DNA from: Salinicola salarius
GTDB taxonomy: Bacteria > Pseudomonadota > Gammaproteobacteria > Pseudomonadales > Halomonadaceae
NCBI RefSeq assembly: GCF_003206135.1
Contig: NZ_PZJT01000021.1
Coordinates: 1,655 to 54,591 of the forward strand
Length of the DNA stretch: 52,937 nt
Direction: 5' to 3'
Positions 6,444-14,400 of the stretch are shown here, one piece after another. The stretch's first letter is position 1. Each line of letters begins with the position of its first letter. The notes under the pieces are model-generated. The model ran no database searches. It was not told the origin of the DNA and worked only from the letters and a program-made list of their open reading frames with translations. The position numbers were made by a program, and so were the translations under genes.

Positions 6444-8126
6444 TTATATAACAGCATGGCGCCCTTTGTGTACTGTCTCAACAAACCTTCTAAGGTCCTC
6501 CAAGCGATCATCATTTAGCGGTATTGAGGATAAAAGCTTGGTGACATATTTCGGGCCATGACTGCCAATTTCTGGGCAAAAATTCTCTATTTCACCAACT
6601 GGCACAAGATATATACCTATCTGTTCTAGCCTCTCCTTAAGAGCGCCATAGTCTTTCTGCGCTTCTCCTCTCGGTATACCACGCGAACCATATTTTTTCA
6701 CTTCAGCCCAAGGTTTTCCTTGCTTCATCGCTTCTATTACGTCACCTTTCGGTAGTTTTTCTGGCTCTGCTTTTTCTAAAAGTGCAGTAATTTCACTTTT
6801 TATTTCTTCTGCTGATTTTGGCTTTATTCCTTCTCTAACAGCCGCGTCAACACGACGCCAAAGCGGCTCTATAGATTCCCATGAACCTCCAAATGCTCCG
6901 ACTGTAGCTTCTACTAAGCTGCGTTCTGACAAAAAATCAATGTCAAAAACTGCCTTTATTGGAACCCCGATTTTACGTAACACTGTTGCAACTTTAGGAA
7001 CTCCATGCTTTCCACCAGTGGGAACGTAAGAAGTGTCCTGCCATACACTTTCTGAGGAAGAGGATAAATGATCTGCCACACAGTTTATTAGACGACAGTC
7101 ACTATCATCTTCACAAATAACCGTTTGCTCGTGAAAAACACCTTCAAGAGCATTTGAATAACGAAGCTCAGGCTTTTCCCAAAGCTCCTTAATCACATCG
7201 GGAGATGCTTCAGAAACTAAGTTCGCACTTCCCTCACGACGGAGTCGAAAAATACGGACATTACCTTGCGTACCTTCTAAAAAACCTCGCATAATGTCAC
7301 TGCTATGCGTCGCCACAAGCAACTGTCCCTTAACTTCTGCAGCTAGAGTCTCTCCTAGGCGACGCATTTGGGGTGGATGCAAAAAAGCCTCTGGCTCGTC
7401 GATCAGTGTTATATCTCGATTTGCAACAATGGCATCAAAAAGTATACCTGCATAACTTTTCATTCCGTCCCCCTGCTTATCAAGCAACGGATTCTCTCGC
7501 ACAGCACTTACATAAAGATTACTAACTCGATCAGTTACGTTCTCTATATCAGGAGTTTCTCCTACGTGAATTGGAAGCTTACTCCCCCCACGGAAGTCGA
7601 ACATGAGTTCTTTCCCAAATGCGCGACTAAAAAGTTCACTTATTTTATCCATAAGAACTTCATCGTCATAAAGGATATGCTGCGGTTTGGATTTTTGATC
7701 TCCAGGAGCGATGCTATTTTGTTGATCGCAGATTCTTAAGCGATCATCAGCGGCGATTTTCCTTATGAATCCGCCAGCCATGCCCCGAGTCAGGAAAGGC
7801 TGCCCCCAAAATTGAAGTAAGTTTTCTCTTATCTGCCAATCTTCAAATCGATACATCTCGCCTACTAAATCAGCATTATCGGCTAAAAATTTACGCAATT
7901 CTTCGACACCACCTGATTTGGAGACGGTTAAATTAGTAACAACGAGATTGTTCGGCTTAACTCCATTTTCGCATATAGAAAGTATTTCACGAAGTGATTG
8001 AGATTTTCCGCTATTATTGGGGCCGACGATAATAACCTTTTCGTCTTTCTTAAGCGCAAACGTATCGCCGCCAGAGAATACTAATCCACTGATCGAAGCT
8101 GATGGCTTGCTAAAACTTTCTGACAT
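6444..8126 (-). CDS. OLD-like AAA ATPase with TOPRIM nuclease domain (integron cassette)
   Basis: This 560-residue protein has an ABC/SMC-like ATPase with Walker A GPNNSGKS (35-42), Walker B ITLIDEPEAFLHP (about 239-251) and an H-loop ATHSSD (272-277). A TOPRIM-like domain follows, with the glutamate of VICEDDSD (E339), the DxD of AVFDIDF (D395, D397) and the late VPVGEIENF block. This order is that of OLD-family nucleases, which include phage-exclusion proteins. I see no GajB-like helicase or other partner next to it. The start at 8126 has AAGGAA 7 bases upstream; a longer frame to 8219 would run through the preceding attC-like site and is unlikely. Strongly AT-rich. Defence is inferred; the family call is fairly secure. 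Confidence 0.82.
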   Translation of the reverse strand: MSESFSKPSASISGLVFSGGDTFALKKDEKVIIVGPNNSGKSQSLREILSICENGVKPNNLVVTNLTVSKSGGVEELRKFLADNADLVGEMYRFEDWQIRENLLQFWGQPFLTRGMAGGFIRKIAADDRLRICDQQNSIAPGDQKSKPQHILYDDEVLMDKISELFSRAFGKELMFDFRGGSKLPIHVGETPDIENVTDRVSNLYVSAVRENPLLDKQGDGMKSYAGILFDAIVANRDITLIDEPEAFLHPPQMRRLGETLAAEVKGQLLVATHSSDIMRGFLEGTQGNVRIFRLRREGSANLVSEASPDVIKELWEKPELRYSNALEGVFHEQTVICEDDSDCRLINCVADHLSSSSESVWQDTSYVPTGGKHGVPKVATVLRKIGVPIKAVFDIDFLSERSLVEATVGAFGGSWESIEPLWRRVDAAVREGIKPKSAEEIKSEITALLEKAEPEKLPKGDVIEAMKQGKPWAEVKKYGSRGIPRGEAQKDYGALKERLEQIGIYLVPVGEIENFCPEIGSHGPKYVTKLLSSIPLNDDRLEDLRRFVETVHKGRHAVI

Positions 8127-8170
8127 AAATCTATTCCTTAAATCAAACTTTCTGGCTCGCTGCTCCGAAA

Positions 8171-8254
8171 ATCTGACGCCTGCAGCATGTGCGGCTTTGT
8201 AGCGTAGGCGAAGCCGCAACGAAAAAGCCGTCGCCGTGCCTGCGATTGTTAAGT
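8171..8254 (-). other. attC-like integron recombination site 3 (degenerate core)
   Basis: On the minus strand an 84-base element begins with ACTTAAC, which contains the stop codon of the small cassette gene. It has paired arms CGGCTTT and AAAGCCG, and ends GCAGGC followed by GTCAGAT, where GTTRRRY is expected. The T-to-C change in the core triplet is likely to impair recombination. Its arms differ from sites 1 and 2, so it is not a copy of them. Confidence 0.7.
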
Positions 8255-8566
8255 TCTTGCTACCGCAGCCTCTAACTCAGCAGCATGCTTTTGGATGACA
8301 TCGAAAACCTGGGCGCTTGCATCCTTTTTATCTCTAAAGCGCTTAACCTCAGATTTAACAGTTTCATAATCAAGACTGAAGGTTGAGCTGCTAGCTCCTT
8401 GAACCTTTAGAGTGATGTGAAAATTCTTATCGTCCCAAGCGACATCAACTTCTGGAAAGTTTGTAAACGTAAAGTTGTTGACCCTCAGATCGTGAAGCAA
8501 AGCAGAAGCAACAAAACCGCCCACTTCACAGCTACTGAACCCTGAACTCGTAAAGTATGTTCCCAT
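8249..8566 (-). CDS. Hypothetical protein, first gene of the cassette array
   Basis: This 105-residue soluble protein is of unknown family. It begins MGTYFTSSGFSSCEVGGFVAS and has an alternating beta-like middle (VDVAWDDKNFHITLKVQG) and a charged helical end (SEVKRFRDKKDASAQVFDVIQKHAAELEAAV). The ATG at 8564-8566 has a strong RBS (AGGAGG) four bases upstream and is preferred to a GTG at 8635. A GTTAAGT recombination-box-like 7-mer lies 27 bases before the ATG (minus strand, 8593-8599), and its stop falls inside attC-like site 3. It is AT-rich like its neighbours. Function cannot be inferred. Confidence 0.7.
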   Translation of the reverse strand: MGTYFTSSGFSSCEVGGFVASALLHDLRVNNFTFTNFPEVDVAWDDKNFHITLKVQGASSSTFSLDYETVKSEVKRFRDKKDASAQVFDVIQKHAAELEAAVART

Positions 8567-8592
8567 GTTGCCTCCTGGCTGATGAACGGAAA

Positions 8593-8784
8593 ACTTAACA
8601 GGTATTAGATAGCCCGCTCGCTTTGCCACTTTCACAAGCTCGCGCGTTCAAGAACCTTATCTAGAATGCTCTTTCACGCTTAGCGCATTGATTTTAAAGA
8701 GCTCTCATAATAATTAGGCGTGCTTTGCAGAATTCGCGTGCTCGCGCGTTTTGCTCGGTCCGATATGACTGTGCATAGATACAG
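8593..8784. promoter_or_regulatory. Possible relic integron platform: recombination box and LexA-like box
   Basis: GTTAAGT (minus strand, 8593-8599) marks the left edge of the first cassette without a paired hairpin I can fold, as in a simple attI site. About 170 bases further out, CTGT-N8-ACAG (8769-8784) matches the LexA core; extended it reads ACTGTATCTATGCACAGT on the minus strand. Integron integrase genes are often LexA-controlled and sit at this side of the array, but no integrase frame is visible. By chance about one CTGT-N8-ACAG is expected in a window of this size, so this remains suggestive. Confidence 0.35.
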
Positions 8785-8983
8785 TCATTTGATGAAGGGT
8801 CGTTCGGTTGCCTTTTAGCGAAAACAGGCACGCTACCGCCCACCACGCAGCATGATGCTGGCGCGCATCATCTCCGCGGGCAGTTTCTGAGCCTTTTTGA
8901 CCAGGTAACCCATATGTTGTGACGTCTCGTTCACAGTAACCAACCGTTACATGGCAGGCAACGCCAACGAAAGCATCAGCCAA
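8714..8983 (-). CDS. Possible small ORF of unknown function
   Basis: An 89-codon frame reads MADAFVGVACHVTVGYC and ends EHANSAKHA. The start is not an ATG with a convincing RBS, and no domain is recognisable. It contains the LexA-like box, which argues against a real gene. It may be an accidental frame in the edge region between the cassette array and liuR. The interval 8567-9064 holds nothing else I can name. Confidence 0.2.
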   Translation of the reverse strand: MADAFVGVACHVTVGYCERDVTTYGLPGQKGSETARGDDARQHHAAWWAVACLFSLKGNRTTLHQMTVSMHSHIGPSKTREHANSAKHA

Positions 8984-9064
8984 GCAGTTGTGGCTTAAAG
9001 GTTCTATCTCGTAGGGGTCGGCAGATGAGGACTGTGCCCGGCCGCTTGCCGTGGCACACCATGC

Positions 9065-9463
9065 TCAGGAACGTGTTTCCGCCGCCCTCAACTCTCCTAG
9101 CGCACCCTTGCACCGCTCTTCGACCTGGTCGAGTTCGCGCTGCATGATGCGGATGTCTTCCAGTTGGCGTTCGAGGTTGGCGCGTTTGTCGGCGAGGATC
9201 TCGAGCAGGCGCTCAAGTTGGCGAACACTGCCGTCGTGGCGGGTGTCATAGAGATCGAGCACTTCACGGATTTCGATCAGCGAGAAGCCGAGACGCTTGC
9301 CGCGCAGGGCGAGCTTGAGGCGGACGCGGTCCTTCTCGTGGTAGACGCGGGTCTTGCCGCGCCGCTCGGGGGAGAGCAGGCCTTCCTGCTCGTAGAAGCG
9401 GATGGTGCGGGTGGTCACATCGAAGTGTTGCGCAAGTTCGCCAATGGCGTAAGTCTGGCCGGA
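9065..9463 (-). CDS. liuR: MerR-family regulator, probable LiuR
   Basis: This 132-residue MerR-type activator has an N-terminal winged helix (TYAIGELAQHFDVTTRTIRFYEQEGLL, then RVYHEKDRVRLKLALRGKRLGFSLIEIREVLDLYD) and a C-terminal dimerisation helix (RQLERLLEILADKRANLERQLEDI). There is no cysteine cluster of the metal-sensing type. LiuR regulators control leucine/isovalerate degradation genes, and the nearby liuCDE operon supports this. GTG at 9461-9463 is preferred because it puts the HTH six residues from the start, as in relatives; a longer GTG start at 9496 is possible. A near-palindrome CTTTACGTGAAG at 9513-9524 could be an autoregulatory site. Confidence 0.8.
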   Translation of the reverse strand, partial: SGQTYAIGELAQHFDVTTRTIRFYEQEGLLSPERRGKTRVYHEKDRVRLKLALRGKRLGFSLIEIREVLDLYDTRHDGSVRQLERLLEILADKRANLERQLEDIRIMQRELDQVEERCKGALGELRAAETRS

Positions 9464-9638
9464 CACGGCATTATTCTCTTTTCTGATTTTCCCCACCCTA
9501 GCGCTATTTGACCTTTACGTGAAGATCAACTTTATTCGCGGTTTTTGGCGGTCGTGAAGATTGGCGACGGCGCGTGTCGAGATCCGGTTGGGAGCGAAAC
9601 ATACCGAACGGTTTATCAACAGCCTGTTTCAGATTTGG

Positions 9639-10526
9639 CTAAAACAGCGATTCCTGTCGCTCACCGGGAAACTCCGCCAACGGCGGCAATTCGATCCGTT
9701 CGGCGATCCGGTTGTAGAAGTTTCGTGCCAGTTCCGGCGCCTGTCGGTTATCCGGTGTATGCACAAAGAGAAAAGGGGTTTTCCCCTGTTTTATCCACAG
9801 GATGAGGCGTTCTATCCACGGTTCGAAACGGGCGTGATTAATGGATTCGTCGAAGTGCCCGATAAAGCGAATAATGGGATTGACCGCCGTGCAGAGCACG
9901 TGTAATGGGACTTTGGGCTTTTCGCCTTGCGCCTTGGCGAGCCGGTTGTCAAGTCCTGGGGGTGTGGCAAAGAGCGCACGCACGTCGAGCATTACACGAT
10001 TGGCGTCTTGACTTATCAACAAGCGGTTGAATGCCTGTTCCGCGGCCCCTTTGTGGAAAAAATCACTATGCCGGACCTCGACTGCGCGGGGTATCTCCCG
10101 CGGCCAGTGAGTGAGCAATCGCTCCAGCGCGGGCAGCTCTGCTTGGCCGAAATCCCGCGGTAGCTGAACCATGATCGGGCCGAGCCGATCCTTCAGTGGC
10201 GAGAGCCGCTCGATGAAGCGTTCGAACTCCTCAATGATATCGCGCAGGCGTTTGGCATGGGTCAGCTGGCTGGGCAGCTTGAAGCAGAAGCGGAAGGTCT
10301 CGGGAGCCTGTTCGGCCCAGGCGGCGACGGTTTCCGCCTTGGGTATGCCGCTGTAGAAGGTGGTGTTGCCCTCCACGGCGTTAAACACGCTGGCGTAGTC
10401 GCGCAGGTCCACATCGCCATGAGCGGGCAGCAGGGAGCCTTGCCAGTCGGCGTTGGCCCACATCGCCATGCCCAGGTAGAGCGGCGGCTGAGGGGCCGTG
10501 GCGAGGCTATCTAAGGCGTTCGGCAT
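9639..10526 (-). CDS. DUF72 (YecE-like) family protein
   Basis: This 295-residue protein belongs to the DUF72 TIM-barrel-like family. Seen motifs are LYLGMAMWANADWQGSLLP, FNAVEGNTTFYSGIPKAETVAAWAEQAPETFRFCFKLPSQLTHAKRL in sequence, and RAVEVRHSDFF. The biochemical function of the family is unknown. Its start overlaps the end of pdxY by 20 bases on the same strand, so the two are probably one transcript with pdxY first. Confidence 0.88.
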   Translation of the reverse strand: MPNALDSLATAPQPPLYLGMAMWANADWQGSLLPAHGDVDLRDYASVFNAVEGNTTFYSGIPKAETVAAWAEQAPETFRFCFKLPSQLTHAKRLRDIIEEFERFIERLSPLKDRLGPIMVQLPRDFGQAELPALERLLTHWPREIPRAVEVRHSDFFHKGAAEQAFNRLLISQDANRVMLDVRALFATPPGLDNRLAKAQGEKPKVPLHVLCTAVNPIIRFIGHFDESINHARFEPWIERLILWIKQGKTPFLFVHTPDNRQAPELARNFYNRIAERIELPPLAEFPGERQESLF

Positions 10527-11379
10527 GCAAGGTCACCGTCGGCGAAACAATATCCTGCTGCGCGGCGATCACGGCCAGTTCGCGGGTGCCGGCGCGGCGG
10601 GTGTGTTCGAACAGCATCTGCACGGCGGCGGCGGTCTGCTCCAGGGCGCGGGCGGGGCCTTCTTCGGTGAGGCCGGCGCGCAGGCTGTGGGCGAGAAACA
10701 TGGCGGCGGTGAAGTCGCCGGCGCCGTTGGGCGGAATGGCGAAATCCACCTTGGGGGTGGCGATCCGCCAGCTGCCGCTTTCGGCATCGACCAGCATGCC
10801 GATATGGCCCTCGTCGTCCCCGGCGACTTCCAGCGAGGTGATCAATACGACCTTGGGGCCCTTGGCGCGCAGGGCGGCGGCGGCATCGAGCGCGTCTTCC
10901 AGCGTGTCGATCTGGCGCCCGGCGAGGAAGGCGAGCTCGAATTGGTTGGGGGTGACGATATCGGCACGAGCGATGGCGTGGTCGCGCATCCATTCGGGAA
11001 TGCCTTCGCGCACGAAGAAGCCGCGGCCGATATCGCCCATCACCGGGTCGCAGCAGTAGAGCGCTTCCGGGTTGGCCTGCTTGACGCGGTCGACGCTATC
11101 CAGCACGGCGCGGCCGATACCTTCGTCGCCCATGTAGCCGGAAAGCACGGCATCGACGCCGTCGAGCCCGACCAGCGATTCGACGCCGTCCAGCACGTTC
11201 CTGAGGTGATCGGGGCTGAAGACATCGCCGGTGAAGGCGCCGTAGCCTGTGTGGTTGGAGAACTGGACGGTGTTGATGGCGGTGACTTCCAGCCCCAGCC
11301 GCTGCAGCGGGAACACCGCCGCACGATTGCCGACATAGCCATAGGCGACGTGGCTCTGGATGGAGATGACATGGGTCAT
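10507..11379 (-). CDS. pdxY: Pyridoxal kinase PdxY
   Basis: This 290-residue ribokinase-family enzyme phosphorylates pyridoxal in B6 salvage. It begins MTHVISIQSHVAYGYVGNRAAVFPLQRLG, characteristic of PdxY/PdxK, and ends with the ATP/anion-hole segment PPNGAGDFTAAMFLAH, whose aspartate is the catalytic base. Length agrees with E. coli PdxY (287). The ATG at 11377-11379 has AGGA upstream; an upstream in-frame start at 11475 would add 32 unrelated residues. It is read divergently from mltA, with 181 bases between the starts (11380-11560) in which I see no clear operator. Confidence 0.95.
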   Translation of the reverse strand: MTHVISIQSHVAYGYVGNRAAVFPLQRLGLEVTAINTVQFSNHTGYGAFTGDVFSPDHLRNVLDGVESLVGLDGVDAVLSGYMGDEGIGRAVLDSVDRVKQANPEALYCCDPVMGDIGRGFFVREGIPEWMRDHAIARADIVTPNQFELAFLAGRQIDTLEDALDAAAALRAKGPKVVLITSLEVAGDDEGHIGMLVDAESGSWRIATPKVDFAIPPNGAGDFTAAMFLAHSLRAGLTEEGPARALEQTAAAVQMLFEHTRRAGTRELAVIAAQQDIVSPTVTLHAERLR

Positions 11380-11560
11380 GAGACGATCCTGCGGCGAAGG
11401 CAAAGGGCACAGTGTAATGCGCCGGCGAGCGAACTTGCAGGGATTTGGCGGATCGAACCGCCGACTCGACGCCATCGAGCGGCGGCGATATGCTCGCTTC
11501 AGTTTTTATCGACGGTTTGTCCACCTTTCCGACTGCATCGTGTTCAAGGATCGAATCTGC

Positions 11561-12691
11561 ATGCTCTCCAGCGTTCCGCGCCCGTTCGCGTCATCACGCC
11601 ACTTCCCTTCGCTGCTGGCCTGTCTCTTTTTCGCCGTGCTCGTGGCCGGCTGTTCCAGCGGCCCGGTGGTGACCACCGCCCCGAGCGGCAGTCCGGAGGC
11701 GCGGGTGGAGCAGCCGGCGCGCAAGACCAACTGGCACAACCTGCCGGGCTGGAGCCGTGACCAGCCGATGGCGGCGTGGAGCGCATTCCAGGAAAGCTGT
11801 TCGCGGCTGAAGCGCAAACCGCTATGGAAAGGGGTCTGTGAAGACGCCAGATCGGTCGACCCGCTCAATGCCAAGGCGATCCAGAACTTCTTCGAATCCC
11901 GCTTCGTGCCCTATCGTGTCACCAACAGCGACGGCAGCGCCACCGGGCTGATCACCGGCTACTACGAGCCGATCCTGCGCGGTTCCCGCGTGCGTGGCGG
12001 GCCGTACCAGACGCCGCTCTACCAGTATCCGAAGTACTGGAAGAAGCACACCCACGTTGGCCCCACCCGCGCCGAGCTGATGCGCAGCGGCGATCTCGAC
12101 GGCACGGAGCTGGTGTGGGTCGATGATCCGGTGGAAGCGGCCTACCTGCAGATTCAGGGCTCCGGCCGCGTGGAGCTGACCGATGGCACCACCATGCGCG
12201 TGGCCTATGCGGGCACCAACAACCAGCCGTTCAAATCGTTCGCCAAACGCCTGATCGATCGGGGCGAGATTACCCCGGCCCAGGCCACGCTGCCCGGTGT
12301 GCGGGACTGGGCGCGCCGCCATCCGGGCGAGGTCGAGGAGATGCTCAACATCAACCCGCGCATGGTGTTCTTCCGCGAGCTCAAGGGCGGCGAGGCCTTG
12401 GCCGATACCAGCGGCCCGGTGGGGGCGCTGGGCGTGCCGCTGACTTCCGAGCGCAGCATCGCGGTCGACCCCGACGAGATCCCGCTGGGCGCGCCGGTGT
12501 TTCTTTCCACCACGCAGCCACTCTCCAACCAGCCGCTGCAGCGGCTGATGGTGGCGCAGGACACCGGCAGCGCGGTGAAAGGGGCGGTCAGGGCGGACTT
12601 CTACTGGGGCCACGGCGATGCCGCCGGGGAAGCCGCCAGCCGGATGAAGCAGCGCGGCGAGATGTGGGTATTGATGCCGAAAACGGACTGA
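11561..12691 (+). CDS. mltA: Membrane-bound lytic murein transglycosylase A
   Basis: This 376-residue outer-membrane lipoprotein cleaves peptidoglycan glycan strands to 1,6-anhydro-muropeptides. A signal peptide ends in the lipobox LVAGC (C31), then the MltA domain (TGYYEPILRGSR, YLQIQGSGRVEL) and the C-terminal 3D domain with three conserved aspartates around VAQDTGSAVKGAVRADFYWG. The ATG at 11561 begins the signal peptide; the frame stays open upstream but has no signal-peptide logic there. A strong terminator hairpin follows within 40 bases. Confidence 0.94.
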   Translation: MLSSVPRPFASSRHFPSLLACLFFAVLVAGCSSGPVVTTAPSGSPEARVEQPARKTNWHNLPGWSRDQPMAAWSAFQESCSRLKRKPLWKGVCEDARSVDPLNAKAIQNFFESRFVPYRVTNSDGSATGLITGYYEPILRGSRVRGGPYQTPLYQYPKYWKKHTHVGPTRAELMRSGDLDGTELVWVDDPVEAAYLQIQGSGRVELTDGTTMRVAYAGTNNQPFKSFAKRLIDRGEITPAQATLPGVRDWARRHPGEVEEMLNINPRMVFFRELKGGEALADTSGPVGALGVPLTSERSIAVDPDEIPLGAPVFLSTTQPLSNQPLQRLMVAQDTGSAVKGAVRADFYWGHGDAAGEAASRMKQRGEMWVLMPKTD

Positions 12692-12728
12692 GCCCGGCGC
12701 GGATTTGCCGGCCTCGAGATCGCAAAAA

Positions 12729-12752
12729 ACCGGGAGCCAATGGGCTCCCGGT
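12729..12752. terminator. Hairpin terminator between mltA and the DUF3618 gene
   Basis: ACCGGGAGCC pairs perfectly with GGCTCCCGGT across a 4-base loop. A run of six A lies just left (12724-12729), a T-run on the minus strand. The genes on both sides converge here, so it could serve both; the T-run favours the minus-strand transcript. Confidence 0.8.
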
Positions 12753-12835
12753 TCTGGTTCTACCGGTGAATTCGCGCTTCATCGCTTCGATTCGGGCGCG
12801 AAGGCCCACCCTATCGAGACGTGTCGAATCGTGCA

Positions 12836-13975
12836 TCAACGGTCGTTGCCGTCCGAACGCGGATCGTCGCTGTGCATTCCACCGCCCTTGAGGGGCGTGG
12901 GGCGAGGATTCGAATCGGTGGCTTCTTTCGCGGAGCCGGGCGTCGTGGCCGTGGGCGGCACGGCGGTCTGCCCCTTGTCGATCTCCTCCGCGGTGACGCC
13001 GGGCATGCCGGTCGCCGCCGAACCCAGGGTGCCACGGGATCCGGACGTCTCGTGCGAGCCCGCTTCATGAGAGTTCGATCCGGGCGAACCCGCTCCGTGC
13101 GAGGCCGTCTTGTGCGAGCCAGTCTCGTGTGAGCCCGTGCCACCCTGGCGCGAATCCTGGCCGGCGCCGCTCTGGTGCTCGGTCTTCTCGTGGATCTTGC
13201 CACGCGCTTCGTTGGCGTAACGCTCGCCCTCTCGCGAGGCGCGGTCGATGGCCTTGTCGCGCAGCCCGCCGAGGCGCTGATCCTCGGTACGGGTCGACGG
13301 CAGAATCCCGCCCAGCGCGGCACCAATGGCGATGCCGATCGCGCCGGCCATCACCGGATGATCCCTGACGAACTCCGCAGTCTGGTGACTGAAGCTCTGC
13401 GCGCGGTCGGAAGCGCCATGCATGGCGTCACGGGAGCCATGACCGAAGCGCGAGGCCTGGTCGTGCAGCCCGTGGGACATGGCGTGGGTTCGATCCTTCA
13501 CGCTATCCGACATATGGCGCGCCTTTCCGCCGGCGCCAGCGGTGTGCCCCGAGGTGTGGGGCTGGGTATGGGCGTAAGACTGATCGGTGCCCTGGGTGCC
13601 GTTCGGCATGCCGGATGTCAGGTCGTCGGCCGCCATCGCTTCGCCGGCCGTTGATGTCGCGTAGGGATCGTAACGCCGATTGGGGATGTTCGATGACGAG
13701 GCGTGCTGGCCGCCGTTGCGCTGGGACCAGAAGAGCCAGCCGAGCCCGATGCTAGTGACGAGAAACGGCGTCGGATTGCTCTTGATCGTGCCGCTCAGGT
13801 TGGAAACGAACTCGTTGGCGCCTCCGTGGCGAACGTAGTCGAAGGCGCTATTGACCAGCTTCTCGGGAGAGAAACGCTCTTCCATCTGTCCCAGCGTGTC
13901 GTCGAGACGTTCGCGATGCTGCTTGATGTCGGATTCGATCTCTTCGGGTTTGCGCTGTTCGTGTTGGTCGCTCAT
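12836..13975 (-). CDS. DUF3618 domain membrane protein with histidine/serine-rich repeats
   Basis: This 379-residue protein starts with the DUF3618 segment (PEEIESDIKQHRERLDDTLGQMEERFSPEKLV), then a hydrophobic span TPFLVTSIGLGWLFW and later a second, glycine-rich one, HPVMAGAIGIAIGAALGGILP. Residues about 279-316 (13028-13141) are a degenerate GSHE/GSHK repeat, and the C-terminus is polar and disordered-looking. The family is linked to stress and nutrient limitation but its role is unknown. Its ATG overlaps the stop of the upstream holin-like gene (ATGA), so both are co-translated. The repeat region may vary in length between strains. Confidence 0.8.
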   Translation of the reverse strand: MSDQHEQRKPEEIESDIKQHRERLDDTLGQMEERFSPEKLVNSAFDYVRHGGANEFVSNLSGTIKSNPTPFLVTSIGLGWLFWSQRNGGQHASSSNIPNRRYDPYATSTAGEAMAADDLTSGMPNGTQGTDQSYAHTQPHTSGHTAGAGGKARHMSDSVKDRTHAMSHGLHDQASRFGHGSRDAMHGASDRAQSFSHQTAEFVRDHPVMAGAIGIAIGAALGGILPSTRTEDQRLGGLRDKAIDRASREGERYANEARGKIHEKTEHQSGAGQDSRQGGTGSHETGSHKTASHGAGSPGSNSHEAGSHETSGSRGTLGSAATGMPGVTAEEIDKGQTAVPPTATTPGSAKEATDSNPRPTPLKGGGMHSDDPRSDGNDR

Positions 13976-14400
13976 TTCAACTCCTCCTTGACCTGACCTT
14001 CATGCTTCTTCGCCATGTCCTGATCCTTCCTGAAACTGGCCATGGTGCGATTGGGTGCCAGATTGGCGCTCTTCAACTTCTTCTTGGCGCTCTGCAGCAT
14101 GATGAAGCCGATGACGACCACGATGGCACCGACGATCAGCGCGGAAAGCCAGGGCCGTTGCAGGAAGGTATCCAGCGCGAACACGGCCGCGGCCAGCAGG
14201 ACGAGAAAGCCGCTCAACAATACGCCGCCCGCTACCGCCATCGAGGTGACGCTCGTCGTTACCTGCGACACCTTCTCCCGCATTTCCGCCTTGGCGAGTT
14301 CGACCTCATCGCGGACGAGCGCCGTCACTTCGTGCGTCAGGCTGGAAATCAGCGAGCCGAACGAGCCGCTTTCTCCCGAATTACGATTATCAGTATCCAT
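13972..14400 (-). CDS. Phage-holin-like (Holin-X/YqjE type) membrane protein
   Basis: This 142-residue protein has an amphipathic N-terminal helix (SLISSLTHEVTALVRDEVELAKAEMREKVSQ) and two adjacent membrane helices (AVAGGVLLSGFLVLLAAAVFAL and LSALIVGAIVVVIGFIML), the usual Holin-X/YqjE layout. Such genes sit beside DUF3618 genes in many proteobacteria, in stress-induced clusters. There is no phage context here, so a lysis role is unlikely. An RBS (GGAGG) precedes its ATG. Confidence 0.8.
   Translation of the reverse strand: MDTDNRNSGESGSFGSLISSLTHEVTALVRDEVELAKAEMREKVSQVTTSVTSMAVAGGVLLSGFLVLLAAAVFALDTFLQRPWLSALIVGAIVVVIGFIMLQSAKKKLKSANLAPNRTMASFRKDQDMAKKHEGQVKEELK

Noticed and set aside
8600..8700. 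A fourth attC upstream of the first cassette gene
   Set aside because: Only the right-hand GTTAAGT box is present; no paired left box or hairpin arms could be folded.
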